This document shows, piece after piece, positions 32,350 to 41,175 of a stretch of 64,000 nt of DNA (its first letter is position 1; each line of letters starts with the position of its first letter). The position numbers and the translations under genes were made by a program. This DNA comes from Streptomyces sp. NBC_01116 (lineage in GTDB: Bacteria; Actinomycetota; Actinomycetes; Streptomycetales; Streptomycetaceae): assembly GCF_041435495.1 (NCBI RefSeq), contig NZ_CP108644.1, forward strand, positions 3,519,501 through 3,583,500, in the 5' to 3' direction. The notes under the pieces are model-generated. The model was not told the origin of the DNA and made no database searches. It saw nothing but the letters and a program-made list of their open reading frames with translations.

Positions 32350-32476
32350 GGCCCCTTGGTCGAGGGGGCCGAGCACCCCGGAGGAACAACGGAGCGCCCC
32401 GGAGAAACGGCGTGAAAGAACTACCCCCCTCAGAAGGGGGGTTGGAGCCGGGCAGCAGGGCTGACACAGTCGTGAG

Positions 32477-33607
32477 ATGACCGGTTCGACGATCTCGCGC
32501 ACCTCGGCAGGCCGGGCGGAACTGCTCTCCCGGTCCGCGAAGGCCACCGACGCGCTCGGCATGTTCGCCGAGGCGTCGGCCCACCTGCGTCGCCTCCTGC
32601 CGTACGACGCGGCGGTATGGCGGGTCACCGACCCGGTGACCGGCATGATGACCGCGCCGATCCGCGCGGAGAACCTGGACGAGGGCGGCTGCGCCGTCTA
32701 CTGGGAGTCCGAGCTGTTCACCGAGAACGTCAACCTGTTCCGCGATCTCACGCGGGCCTCCGTCCCGGTCGCCGGGCTCCGGCGGACCACCGGTGACCTG
32801 CCCGCGCGCAGCACGCTCTACCAGACCTTCATGCGGCCCCGCGGATTCCAGGACGAACTGCGCGCGGTCCTGCGCGTGGGGGGCCGTCCCCAGGGTCACA
32901 TCAGCCTGTTCCGGGCCCAGGGCCGCCCGGCCTTCGACGACGCCGAGACCCGGCTGATCGCCTCCGTCGTCACTCCGCTCGCCAAGCAGCTGCGCTCGTT
33001 CGCCGAGCCCGCCCCGCAGCCGCTGCCGGACGCTCCGTACGGCCCCGGACTCCTCCTGTTCGACCCGAGCGGCAGGCTGCTGTCGGTCAACGACGACGCC
33101 CTCATCCATCTCGACACCCTCCCCGAGGGCCCCGCCGTGCCCTCGCCCCAGGGCATCCGCGTGCCGGCCTGGATCCAGGCGACGGCGATGAAGGCCCGCG
33201 CCGTCGCCCAGGAGCGGGACCGCGGCCAGGCGCGTGCCCGCGTACGGAACCGGGCCGGCCGCTGGCTGGTCTGCCACGCCTCCTGCCTGCGGGAGGCGGA
33301 CGGCGGGCTCGGCGCGTCCGCGGTGGTCATCGAGCCCGCGAAGGCCTCGGAGATCGTCCCTCTGATCGTGGACGCGTACCAACTCACCGACCGGGAGACC
33401 GAGGTGACCCAGTACATCGCACGCGGCCTCCCGACCGGCGAGATCGCCGCCCGGCTGCACCTCTCCCCGCACACGGTCCGGGACCACATCAAGGCGGTCT
33501 TCGAGAAGGTCGGGGTCTCCAGCCGCGGCGAACTGGTGGGCAGGCTGTTCACCGAGTACTACGCGCCGCTCGCGGAGCAGAACATGACGCGGGTCCACAC
33601 CGGCTGA
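32477..33607 (+). CDS. LuxR-family regulator with GAF-like sensor region
   Basis: The 376-residue protein has an N-terminal GAF-like region (about 30-170, with LRRLLPYDAAVWRVTDPVTG and HISLFRAQGRPAFDDAETRL), a PAS-like middle (GLLLFDPSGRLLSVNDDALI) and a C-terminal LuxR helix-turn-helix (YQLTDRETEVTQYIARGLPT, GEIAARLHLSPHTVRDHIKA). It is divergent from the oxidase-MFS operon and is its most likely regulator. The start ATG 32477 lacks a strong ribosome binding site; a leaderless transcript is possible. Confidence 0.88.
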   Translation: MTGSTISRTSAGRAELLSRSAKATDALGMFAEASAHLRRLLPYDAAVWRVTDPVTGMMTAPIRAENLDEGGCAVYWESELFTENVNLFRDLTRASVPVAGLRRTTGDLPARSTLYQTFMRPRGFQDELRAVLRVGGRPQGHISLFRAQGRPAFDDAETRLIASVVTPLAKQLRSFAEPAPQPLPDAPYGPGLLLFDPSGRLLSVNDDALIHLDTLPEGPAVPSPQGIRVPAWIQATAMKARAVAQERDRGQARARVRNRAGRWLVCHASCLREADGGLGASAVVIEPAKASEIVPLIVDAYQLTDRETEVTQYIARGLPTGEIAARLHLSPHTVRDHIKAVFEKVGVSSRGELVGRLFTEYYAPLAEQNMTRVHTG

Positions 33608-33804
33608 CCCCGGGGCGGCCCGCCGCCCCTCCGTCCGCGTGCCGGTGAGGCCGCTCCCGCCCACTCACCCACTCCTTGAGCACCGGCGCTCATGATCGCG
33701 CCCCGGTCGCTGTCCAGCGTGGCGCGCGTGGACACGGAAGCGACCGCGGCAGACACGTCGGCATGGGCCGAGCCTCCGGACCGCCCCGGCTCAAGCCGCC
33801 CTCG

Positions 33805-34269
33805 TCAGGACCTGACCCGCGCCCCGGCCCAGGCACGGGCGGCCGTCACGTCCTGCGTGGCCGTCGTCGGGCAGCCCCAGAGCCGCTCGCCGCTGTGGAT
33901 CGCCTCCGCGTGCTCCGCCGGGATGTCCGACGGCGCCACGAAGGCGAGGCCGCGGCAGTACGCCGTGAGGCCGGGCCGGATCGACTTGAGGGTTCGGACG
34001 CGGTCGGCGGTGGAGGTACCGGATGCCGCGCCCCCTCCCGTCGCCGGTGCCGATGCCGTTCCTGATGCCGTTGCCGTTCCTGGTGCCGTTGCCGTTGCCG
34101 CAGGAGTACGTCCCTGCGGCGGTGCGGGCATCAGGAGGACCGCCGCGAAGGGCTCGGCCCGCTCCGTGAGAGCGCGCAGTTCGTCGAGGACGAGCGCCTG
34201 GGCCTGGTCCATCGGCAGGCCGGAGGCGTCGATCTCCCGTGGCTGCCGTACCGCTCCCTGTGGGTCCAT
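33805..34269 (-). CDS. hypothetical protein divergent from TetR regulator
   Basis: A 154-residue product from ATG 34269. QALVLDELRALTERAEPFAA and VLLMP at the N-terminal side and LKSIRPGLTAYCRGLAFVAP at the C-terminal side are separated by an Ala/Thr/Gly-rich repeat (about residues 55-85) that looks like an expanded low-complexity linker. The two flanks together have the alternating strand-helix look of a STAS-like single domain, but this is tentative. The gene shares the 23-bp operator with the divergent tetR gene and is presumably its target. Confidence 0.55.
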   Translation of the reverse strand: MDPQGAVRQPREIDASGLPMDQAQALVLDELRALTERAEPFAAVLLMPAPPQGRTPAATATAPGTATASGTASAPATGGGAASGTSTADRVRTLKSIRPGLTAYCRGLAFVAPSDIPAEHAEAIHSGERLWGCPTTATQDVTAARAWAGARVRS

Positions 34270-34286
34270 CAGCCGACCCTAACAGC

Positions 34287-34309
34287 ATTAGCGACCAATG
34301 GTCGCTAAT
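34287..34309. promoter_or_regulatory. 23-bp perfect TetR operator
   Basis: ATTAGCGACCA at 34287-34297 and its exact reverse complement at 34299-34309 flank a single central A. It sits between the divergent starts at 34269 and 34344, so TetR binding would repress both promoters. Confidence 0.8.
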
Positions 34310-34343
34310 AAAGGCTCGCTCTCCCCTGCGTACGCTTGCCCCG

Positions 34344-34907
34344 ATGAACAGCACCGGAAGGACCGGGCCCGGGCGGCCGCCGCGGCTGAGCCGGGAGCGG
34401 ATCGCCGATGCCGCGCTCCAGGGGGACATGGCGACGCTCACCATGCGTCAGCTCGCGACGAGGCTCGGGGTCTCCCACTCGTCCCTGTACCGGTGGGTGC
34501 CCGATCGCGACGGCGTGCTGGACCTCGTCAGCGAGGTCATGGTCGACCGGGTGCTCCCCGAGGACGAGCCCGACGCCGGGAACTGGCTCGACTGGCTGGA
34601 GCGGCTGGCGTGGGCGATGCACGACGAGTTCCTTGCGGTACCCGGCTACGCCGCGCATGTGGCCCGCCCGCACCGCCACCACCTCGCGTCCTTCGAGAAG
34701 CTGCGCGACGGGGCCGTCGCCGCGTTCCTGGCGGGCGGCGCGGACACCCGCCAGGCCGGGCAGAACTGGGCCGTCTTCGGACTCGGCGTGGTCCGTTGGC
34801 TGGCGGCAGCGGGCAACGCCCCGGAGGAGCCGCCGTTCGCCCTCTACCTCGGTACGCTGCTGCGCGGCCTGCCCCGGCACGACGAGGAGCACCGCCCGCA
34901 CCCGTGA
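34344..34907 (+). CDS. TetR-family transcriptional regulator
   Basis: The 187-residue protein begins MNSTGRTGPGRPPRLSRERI and has the helix-turn-helix TMRQLATRLGVSHSSLYRWV followed by PDRDGVLDLVSEVM, as in TetR proteins of the TetR_C family with GRPPRLSRE leader. The C-terminal helices (about 75-180) form the ligand/dimer domain. A -10-like TACGCT lies seven bases before the ATG, suggesting a leaderless transcript. The operator upstream implies autoregulation together with the divergent hypothetical gene. Confidence 0.9.
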   Translation: MNSTGRTGPGRPPRLSRERIADAALQGDMATLTMRQLATRLGVSHSSLYRWVPDRDGVLDLVSEVMVDRVLPEDEPDAGNWLDWLERLAWAMHDEFLAVPGYAAHVARPHRHHLASFEKLRDGAVAAFLAGGADTRQAGQNWAVFGLGVVRWLAAAGNAPEEPPFALYLGTLLRGLPRHDEEHRPHP

Positions 34908-34958
34908 CCTCCCCCGCGGCCCCCGCGTCCACCGCCCTCATGAGCCCTCCGGCCCGGC

Positions 34959-35813
34959 TCATCCGCGCCCGGCGCGCAGGCTCGCCGCCCCGCTGAGCAG
35001 CAGCACCCCCAGGAAGACGAGCAGAGGCGCGGCCCAGGTCCCGGTCACGGTGCGCAGGACGGAGGCGGCGACGGGTCCGGTGGCGGCGATCAGATAGCCG
35101 CCCGTCTGCGCCACCGTGGACAGGGCGGCGACATGGTCCTGGTCCCGGCCGCGCTTCACGTACAGGACGCCGACGACCGCCTGCCCGCCGCCGAGGCCCG
35201 CTCCGAGGACGAGCACCCGGACGGCGGGGAGCGTCGCGGGGGCCGCGAGGAGCCCGGCGTACCCGAGACCGCAGAGCAGGAGGACGGCGAGCAGGTGGGG
35301 GCGCTGGTCGGTGCGGGCGGCGGCCAGGACCGGCGCGAGGAAGCCTCCGGCCGCGACGCCGAGGATGGACAGGGACTGCATGGCCCCGGCCGTCGCTTCG
35401 GACACCCCCGCCTCGACGAGGATCACGGGCAGCCAGGCGAACGTCGTGTAGAAGAGCAGCGTCTGGAGGCCGAAGTAGCCGATCAGGCTCCAGGCGAGGC
35501 CCTTGTCACGGCCACCGAGGACACGGAACCGCACCGGCTCGGGACCCACCTCCCCACCCGCGTACCGCAGTTGAGGGGCGATACCTGCCGCCGCGAGCGC
35601 TGCCGGGACGATGGCCAGGGCGACAGCCGTACGCCAGGAATGGCCGGAGGACTCCCAGACGAGGACCATCGACGCGGCGACCAGCGCGGACCCGGCCCCC
35701 ATCGACAGTGCGTAGACGCCTGTCATCACCCCGGCCCGGCGCGGAGCGAACCGGCTGCGCACGAACACCGGGATCAGCACGTTCACGACGGCGGTCGCGA
35801 TGCCGACGAGCAC
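34959..35813 (-). pseudogene. CynX/NimT-type MFS transporter, 5'-truncated
   Basis: The open frame gives 284 residues with about nine hydrophobic segments and motifs of the cyanate/CynX MFS group (GIATAVVNVLIPVFVRSRFA, LIGYFGLQTLLFYTTFAWLP). Whole members are near 400 residues; here the first three helices (about 110 residues) are missing. In-frame sequence just upstream of 35834 no longer resembles a transporter and carries no ribosome binding site. The adjacent plus-strand stretch LGQLDDLMEQYFWPPDRR (35850-35905) looks like the tail of another broken gene. Best read as a truncated, non-functional remnant. Confidence 0.7.
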
Positions 35814-35958
35814 CGTGCCGATGCCCCGGGAGTCCGTACGACCGGGGGACCTGGGCCAACTGGACGACCTGATGGAGCAGTATTTCTGGCCGCCGGACCG
35901 ACGGCAGGGATCGACGGGCCGAAAGCCGGAACCGACGGACCGATGGCCGGGGGCGGCT

Positions 35959-36786
35959 TCAGGCCCAGGGGTCGAAGGGGATCCCGGCGGGCTTGGAGTT
36001 GTTGAGCAGAGTACGGAAGCGGTCGTCCTTGTCGGTGACCTTGATGGTCGCGGCCCCGAAGTCGGCGTTCATGAGCTTGTCGCGCAACTCCGTGCCGGGG
36101 AAGCCGTTCCAGTCGACGACCGGAGGGTAGCGCCAGGTGCCGTAGTGGTTCTCGGGCGGCTCGTCGCCGCCGTTGGCGAGGCGGAAGAAGTGCGTGCTCG
36201 GGCCGTCCTTGTGATAGACGACCTTGGGGTGCGAGCCGTCGAACCGCACCTGCGAGCGCGGGTAGGTCTTCACGGTGCTGTGCTGCGTCGTCGAGACGTA
36301 ATCGACCTGGCCGAAGCCCTGGTTGACCCAGGAGATCACGTGCTCGAAGTCGTGCCGGTGTCCACCGAGTCCGCTCCCGTGGACGGCCTGGTCCTTCTCG
36401 AAGTAGCTCGCGTAGACGATGCCGCACCAGCCGTTGTTGCACGTGGAGCGGGCGTACGTCTGCGAGTTGTCCAGGTCCGCCCGGTCCCGGCAACTGCCGT
36501 TGATCGCGCCGGTCGTCCTCAGTCCGGGCGCGAGGGTGCCGTCCGGGCCGATGGCGGGGGTGGCGTAGCAGCCGTCGCCGTCGTAGTCGTAGGCGGGCGA
36601 GAACGTCTGCTCGTAACCGCCCGCGTTCTGGGGCAGGTTGCCCGGCGGGTCGGCGTGGGCGGTGGAGGCGGGAATCAGGACGAACAGGGCCGCGGCGGCG
36701 AGGACCGCGCCGGCGCGGGTGAACAGGGCCCTGGCGCGGCCGGCCGGCCCGGGGGCGGCGGGGACGGGTGGGGGCGGCTTACGCAT
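35959..36786 (-). CDS. secreted NPP1 necrosis-inducing-like protein (NLP)
   Basis: ATG 36786 follows AAGGAG with further purines. The 275-residue precursor has a long signal peptide (basic start, hydrophobic GAVLAAAALFVLIPAS, cleavage near AHA-DPP). The mature part carries the NLP hallmark as GHRHDFEHVISWVNQ, where the canonical heptapeptide is GHRHDWE, so Trp is replaced by Phe. Cysteines in GDGCY, GSCRD and TCNNGWC could form two disulphides. NLPs bind plant sphingolipids and damage membranes; activity of this bacterial member is not shown by sequence alone. Confidence 0.88.
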   Translation of the reverse strand: MRKPPPPVPAAPGPAGRARALFTRAGAVLAAAALFVLIPASTAHADPPGNLPQNAGGYEQTFSPAYDYDGDGCYATPAIGPDGTLAPGLRTTGAINGSCRDRADLDNSQTYARSTCNNGWCGIVYASYFEKDQAVHGSGLGGHRHDFEHVISWVNQGFGQVDYVSTTQHSTVKTYPRSQVRFDGSHPKVVYHKDGPSTHFFRLANGGDEPPENHYGTWRYPPVVDWNGFPGTELRDKLMNADFGAATIKVTDKDDRFRTLLNNSKPAGIPFDPWA

Positions 36787-36976
36787 GCTGCCTCTCTCTC
36801 CTTGCCGGATGTCGCCGTGTGCCGCCGCACGGCGGAGGCGGGCGATCCGCCTCCGTCGTACGGGCACTTGCCGCAGTCTGATGGAAGACCCCGGCAATTG
36901 TCCGTACACGGTCACAACATTTCCTGACGCGGTGGCGACAAGGCGGTGACGACACGGCGGCAGGGAAGGGGGCGGG

Positions 36977-37645
36977 TCACCCTTGCGGGGCGGCTTCCGG
37001 CTTGTGGGCGATGAAGCCGGCGACCGGCCGCTTCGCGCCTTCCCCGGGCTCCTGCAACGTCCGGCCCGTGATGACGAACCCCGCCCGCTCCAGCAGTTCG
37101 GCGATCCGGTCGGCGGGCAGCCGATAGCAGTCGAAGGTGGCGGAAGGCCCCCCGTAGCCGTGTGTCAGACGCTGGTGTCCGTCGTCGCCGACCCGGGTGA
37201 CGACCAGCAGGTGCCCACCGGGCGCCAGCGCTCGATGGAACTCGGCGAACGCGCCGGGCAGCGACTCCGACGGCAGATGATGCGTGGAGTAGAACGCGAG
37301 AATGCCGCCCAGTTCGCCGTCGCCGCGCTCCAGCCCGGTCATCGAGCCGACCTCGAAGCACAGTTCCGGGTGGGCCGCGCGGGCCAGTTCGATCATCCTC
37401 GGCGACAGGTCGACCCCGAAGGCGGAGACCCCCAGCCCGGCCAGGTACGCGGTCACCTTGCCCGGCCCGCAGCCCACGTCCGCCGTCGGCCCGAGGCCGG
37501 ACGACGTGACGAGCTCGGCGAAGGCGCCCAGCACGGCGCGCGACAGCGCATCCAGCTCGGCCGGGTCCTTCACGGACCGGGCGTAGTCGGCGGCGACGGC
37601 GTCGTACGACCGCCGGATCTGCTCCAGGTACGGGAATTCCAGCAT
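36977..37645 (-). CDS. class I SAM-dependent methyltransferase
   Basis: The 222-residue protein starts MLEFPYLEQIRRSYDAVAAD, and residues 55-63 show motif I (TADVGCGPGKVTAYLAGLG), then FGVDLSPRMIELARAAHP (motif II, acidic residue for the ribose) and GGILAFYSTHHLPSESLPG with EFHRALAPGGHLLVVTRV. This is a complete small-molecule methyltransferase fold; the substrate is unknown. It stands alone between the NLP gene and a divergent hypothetical gene. Confidence 0.9.
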   Translation of the reverse strand: MLEFPYLEQIRRSYDAVAADYARSVKDPAELDALSRAVLGAFAELVTSSGLGPTADVGCGPGKVTAYLAGLGVSAFGVDLSPRMIELARAAHPELCFEVGSMTGLERGDGELGGILAFYSTHHLPSESLPGAFAEFHRALAPGGHLLVVTRVGDDGHQRLTHGYGGPSATFDCYRLPADRIAELLERAGFVITGRTLQEPGEGAKRPVAGFIAHKPEAAPQG

Positions 37646-37760
37646 CCCGCGAGGCTATGCCGCTCCCGGGCCGGACGCCCACGGGCCGGACGCAGGCGGG
37701 CCGGCCGCCTACGCGTGTGACCGAGTCGTGTGGATCACCCTCCGACAGATCATCCAGATC

Positions 37761-38195
37761 ATGAGCAACCTCATGGTCAAGGGCACGTTCGTCAGCGGCT
37801 TCCTGGACGACTACGGCAGTGCGGTCCGCACGTTCGAGCAGTCCAAGGGAAGTCGGTTCAACCCGGCATCCGTCTGGGGCAACCCCCCGATCGCGGCCCA
37901 GCTCGACGTCATGCGGTTCGTCCTCACCGAGCGTTTCGGGCAGCGGGAGTTCGACGTGCTGACGTACGCGAAGGAGGGCAGGCTCGGAGGGTTCGAGCGG
38001 CTCAGGGCCTCGGACGTCAGCGACAACGCCGTGGCGTCCCGCACCCGGACCGTGGTGATGGCTCCCTGCCCGAAGGCCGGGAAGAACTACGTCCTCGACC
38101 TGGACCTGCCGGACACCGGGAAGGACCGCGGCGAGGACCTCGAGCGCTTCGTCAGGTCGTACCTGCCGACCGGTCTCGCCGCCCTGGGCTGCTGA
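37761..38195 (+). CDS. hypothetical protein (about 144 aa)
   Basis: An unrecognised soluble protein with FVSGFLDDYGSAVRTFEQSK, FNPASVWGNPPIAAQLDVMR and a C-terminal segment LERFVRSYLPTGLAALGC. ATG 37761 was chosen; the frame also opens at GTG 37728, and no start has a good ribosome binding site. Codon use and G+C in third positions look coding. It is convergent with fbiC, with a G+C-rich hairpin between. Confidence 0.5.
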   Translation: MSNLMVKGTFVSGFLDDYGSAVRTFEQSKGSRFNPASVWGNPPIAAQLDVMRFVLTERFGQREFDVLTYAKEGRLGGFERLRASDVSDNAVASRTRTVVMAPCPKAGKNYVLDLDLPDTGKDRGEDLERFVRSYLPTGLAALGC

Positions 38196-38203
38196 GCGCG
38201 GGG

Positions 38204-38243
38204 GCGGCGGGAGGGAGGGGCCGGGGCCGCGCCCCTCCCGCCC
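38204..38243. terminator. hairpin between convergent genes
   Basis: GGCGGGAGGGAGGGGC can pair with GCCCCTCCCGCC with a four-base bulge. It lies between the hypothetical gene and fbiC, both of which end here. Confidence 0.45.
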
Positions 38244-38253
38244 CGCCCCGCCC

Positions 38254-40836
38254 TCAGCTCGGCAGCACCGGCAGCAGTTCCGGCAGGTGCCCGTCCGAGG
38301 CCGTGGCCGCCGCGACGCGTTCGGCCGGGACCTCCCCGTACAGCGTGGTACGGGGGCGGGACGGGCGGCCCGCGAGTTGGGCGATGGCCTCCAGGCCCTG
38401 GATCGAGCGGTACGAGCCGTAACTCGACCCGGCCATACGGGAGATGGTTTCCTCCATGAGCGTGCCGCCCAGGTCGTTCGCGCCCGACCGGAGCATCTCC
38501 GCCGCGCCCTCCGTGCCGAGCTTCACCCAGCTCGTCTGGATGTTGGTGATGTGCGGGTGGAGCAGCAGCCGCGCCATGGCGGTGACCGCGCGGTTGTCAC
38601 GGTCGGTCGGGCCGGGGCGGGCGATGCCGGCCAGGTAGACCGGGGCGTTGGTGTGGATGAAGGGGAGCGTCACGAACTCCGTCAGGCCGCCGGTCTCCTG
38701 CTGGAGCCGGGCGAGGGTGCGGAAGTGGCCGAGCCAGTGGCGGGGCTGGTCCACATGCCCGTACATCATCGTGGAGGACGAGCGCAGACCCACCTCGTGG
38801 GCGGTCCTGATGACCTCCAGCCAGGTGGCCGTGGGCAGTTTGCCCTTGGTGAGGACCCAGCGGACCTCGTCGTCCAGGATCTCCGCCGCCGTGCCGGGGA
38901 TCGAGTCGAGCCCGGCCTCCTTGGCGGCGGTCAGCCAGTCGCGGATCGACATGCCGGTGCGGGTCGCCCCGTTGACGACCTCCATGGGCGAGAACGCGTG
39001 CACGTGCATGCCGGGGACGCGCTCCTTCACCGCGCGCGCGATGTCGAAGTACGCCGTCCCGGGCAGGTCCGGGTGGATGCCGCCCTGCATGCAGACCTCG
39101 ACCGCGCCGACGTCCCACGCCTGCGCCGCCCGGTCCGCGACCTGGTCCAGGGAGAGCGTGTACGCGTCGGCGTCCGTGCGGCGCTGGGCGAAGGCGCAGA
39201 AGCGGCAGCCGGTGTAGCAGACGTTGGTGAAGTTGATGTTCCGCGTGACGACGTACGTGACGTCGTCGCCGACCACGTCCTTGCGCAGCGCGTCCGCGAT
39301 CCGGCACAGCTCGTCCAGCGCCGGGCCGTCCGCGTGGAGCAGGGCGAGCGCCTGGTCGTCGGTGAGCTTCGTCGGGTCGTCGGCGGCCCGGCTCAGCGCC
39401 TGGCGTACGTCGGCGTCGATACGGGAGGGGACCATGCCGGGGGCCGCCGCCTCGCGGAGCGCCTCCCAGTCCCCGTACACCTCGTCGAAGTCGTCACGGC
39501 GGTCGCCCGTGCGGCCCTCGGTGTCGATGGTGGTGTGGAGGTCGGTGCGGCCGAAGGAGCTGAAGCCCTCGTCCGGTTCCTGCCAGGGCAGGCCGACGGG
39601 GATCGCGTCCTCGCGGGCCAGGCCCGTCTCCGGGTCGGCCAGGGCCCGGACGTGCGGGAGGAGGCGGGGGTCGAGCCAGGGCTCGCCGCGCTGGATGAAC
39701 TCCGGGTAGATGGTGAGGCGTTCGCGGAGGGTGAAGCCGGATTCCGCCGTCCTCGCGGCCAGTTCGTCGATGTGCGGCCAGGGGCGCTCGGGGTTCACAT
39801 GGTCGGGCGTCAGCGGCGAGACCCCGCCCCAGTCGTCGATGCCCGCGCCGATGAGGAGCGCGTACTCGGCGTCCACCAGATTCGGCGGGGCCTGGATCCG
39901 GGCGGACGGGCCGAGGATGTGCCGGGCCACCGCGATGGCGGCGGCCAGTTCCTCCAGCTCCGCGTCGGGCATCCCGCGCATCGCGGTGTCCGGCTTGGCG
40001 CGGAAGTTCTGCACGATGACTTCCTGGATGCCGTGGTAGGCGCGGGCCGTCTTCCGCAGCTCGAAGAGGGAGTCGGCGCGCTCCTCGTAGGACTCGCCGA
40101 TCCCGATCAGGATGCCCGTGGTGAAGGGGACGTTGGAGCGCCCCGCGTCCTCCAGCACGCGCAGCCGTACGGCCGGCTCCTTGTCCGGGGAGCCGTGGTG
40201 CGGGCCGCCCGGCTCGGACCACAGGCGGGTCGCCGTCGTCTCCAGCATCATCCCCATCGAGGGGGCCACGGGCTTCAGGCGCTGGAGGTCGGTCCAGGTC
40301 ATCACGCCCGGGTTGAGGTGGGGCAGCAGACCCGTCTCCTCCAGGACCCGGATCGCCATCGCCCGCACGTACGCGAGCGTGTCGTCGTACCCCTCCGCCT
40401 CCAGCCACTCCCGTGCCTCGGGCCACCGGTCCTCGGGGCGGTCCCCGAGCGTGAACAGCGCTTCCTTGCAGCCCATCGCCGCGCCCTCGCGGGCGATGGC
40501 CAGCACCTCGTCGGGCGACAGGAACATGCCGTGGCCGGCCCGGCGGAGCTTGCCGGGGACGGTGACGAAGGTGCAGTAGTGGCACTTGTCACGGCAGAGG
40601 CGGGTGAGCGGGATGAAGACCTTGCGCGAGTACGTGATCACGCCCGGCCGGCCCGCCGCCTCCAGGCCCGCGTCCCGGACGCGGGCGGCCGACGCCGCCA
40701 GATCCGTCAGATCGTCGCCGCGCGCCTGGAGCAGGACGGCGGCCTCGGTCACGTCGAGGGCGACACCGTCGCGGGCGCGTTTGAGGGCGCGCCGCATGGC
40801 GTTGGTGGTGGGGCGTCCGCTCTGAGCATCGGTCAT
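38254..40836 (-). CDS. fbiC: FO synthase (CofG-CofH fusion) for coenzyme F420
   Basis: The 860-residue protein contains two radical-SAM domains. The CofG half has CRDKCHYC (Cys81, 85, 88) and [17 protein letters not shown]; the CofH half has [10 protein letters not shown] (Cys539, 543, 546) and [20 protein letters not shown]. Together they make 7,8-didemethyl-8-hydroxy-5-deazariboflavin, the F420 chromophore, from tyrosine and the flavin precursor. Actinobacteria carry the fused form. ATG 40836 fits the family; the frame remains open upstream through a His/Asp repeat to 41010 but this is not needed for the fold. LLM-type oxidoreductases elsewhere in the window may use the resulting cofactor. 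Confidence 0.96.
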   Translation of the reverse strand: MTDAQSGRPTTNAMRRALKRARDGVALDVTEAAVLLQARGDDLTDLAASAARVRDAGLEAAGRPGVITYSRKVFIPLTRLCRDKCHYCTFVTVPGKLRRAGHGMFLSPDEVLAIAREGAAMGCKEALFTLGDRPEDRWPEAREWLEAEGYDDTLAYVRAMAIRVLEETGLLPHLNPGVMTWTDLQRLKPVAPSMGMMLETTATRLWSEPGGPHHGSPDKEPAVRLRVLEDAGRSNVPFTTGILIGIGESYEERADSLFELRKTARAYHGIQEVIVQNFRAKPDTAMRGMPDAELEELAAAIAVARHILGPSARIQAPPNLVDAEYALLIGAGIDDWGGVSPLTPDHVNPERPWPHIDELAARTAESGFTLRERLTIYPEFIQRGEPWLDPRLLPHVRALADPETGLAREDAIPVGLPWQEPDEGFSSFGRTDLHTTIDTEGRTGDRRDDFDEVYGDWEALREAAAPGMVPSRIDADVRQALSRAADDPTKLTDDQALALLHADGPALDELCRIADALRKDVVGDDVTYVVTRNINFTNVCYTGCRFCAFAQRRTDADAYTLSLDQVADRAAQAWDVGAVEVCMQGGIHPDLPGTAYFDIARAVKERVPGMHVHAFSPMEVVNGATRTGMSIRDWLTAAKEAGLDSIPGTAAEILDDEVRWVLTKGKLPTATWLEVIRTAHEVGLRSSSTMMYGHVDQPRHWLGHFRTLARLQQETGGLTEFVTLPFIHTNAPVYLAGIARPGPTDRDNRAVTAMARLLLHPHITNIQTSWVKLGTEGAAEMLRSGANDLGGTLMEETISRMAGSSYGSYRSIQGLEAIAQLAGRPSRPRTTLYGEVPAERVAAATASDGHLPELLPVLPS

Positions 40837-40914
40837 GAACCGAGCATACGAGCGAGGTGCGCGCACCGGACCAGGGCCTCGGGGGTCGATGGTCGAGGAA
40901 TCGCCGGTCACGAC

Positions 40915-41028
40915 GTGCAGACGGTCGTGGTCGTGCACACGGTCGCGGTCGCGGTCGTGCACACGGTCGTGGTCGCGGTCGTGCACACGGTCGTGGGCGT
41001 GGGCGTGCACATGGTCGCGGGCATGGTC
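40915..41028. repeat. 24-bp tandem repeat upstream of fbiC
   Basis: One 18-bp and four 24-bp units, each beginning GTGCA(C/G)A and continuing with GGTCG-type triplets, lie 80-190 bp upstream of the fbiC start. Units are multiples of three, and the minus-strand reading in the fbiC frame is a stop-free HDRVHDRD series. The region between 40837 and 41175 otherwise holds no gene. Confidence 0.75.
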
Positions 41029-41175
41029 ATGATCACACCCGCGCCTGGGCCGGGCCGTGCCTGGGCCTCTCGTCCTGCCCGTGGTTGCCCGTGGTCATGC
41101 CTGGGGTCACTCGTGCGGGCCGACTCACCCGGATGAGACCTCTCCGACGGTCTCCTCACGCTTAGTGTCGGAACG

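Noticed and set aside
40915..41028. CRISPR array
   Set aside because: Units are contiguous 18/24-bp tandem copies without unique spacers; no cas genes nearby.
38287..41136. 949-residue plus-strand frame opposite fbiC
   Set aside because: Antisense shadow; fbiC has both radical-SAM cysteine clusters.
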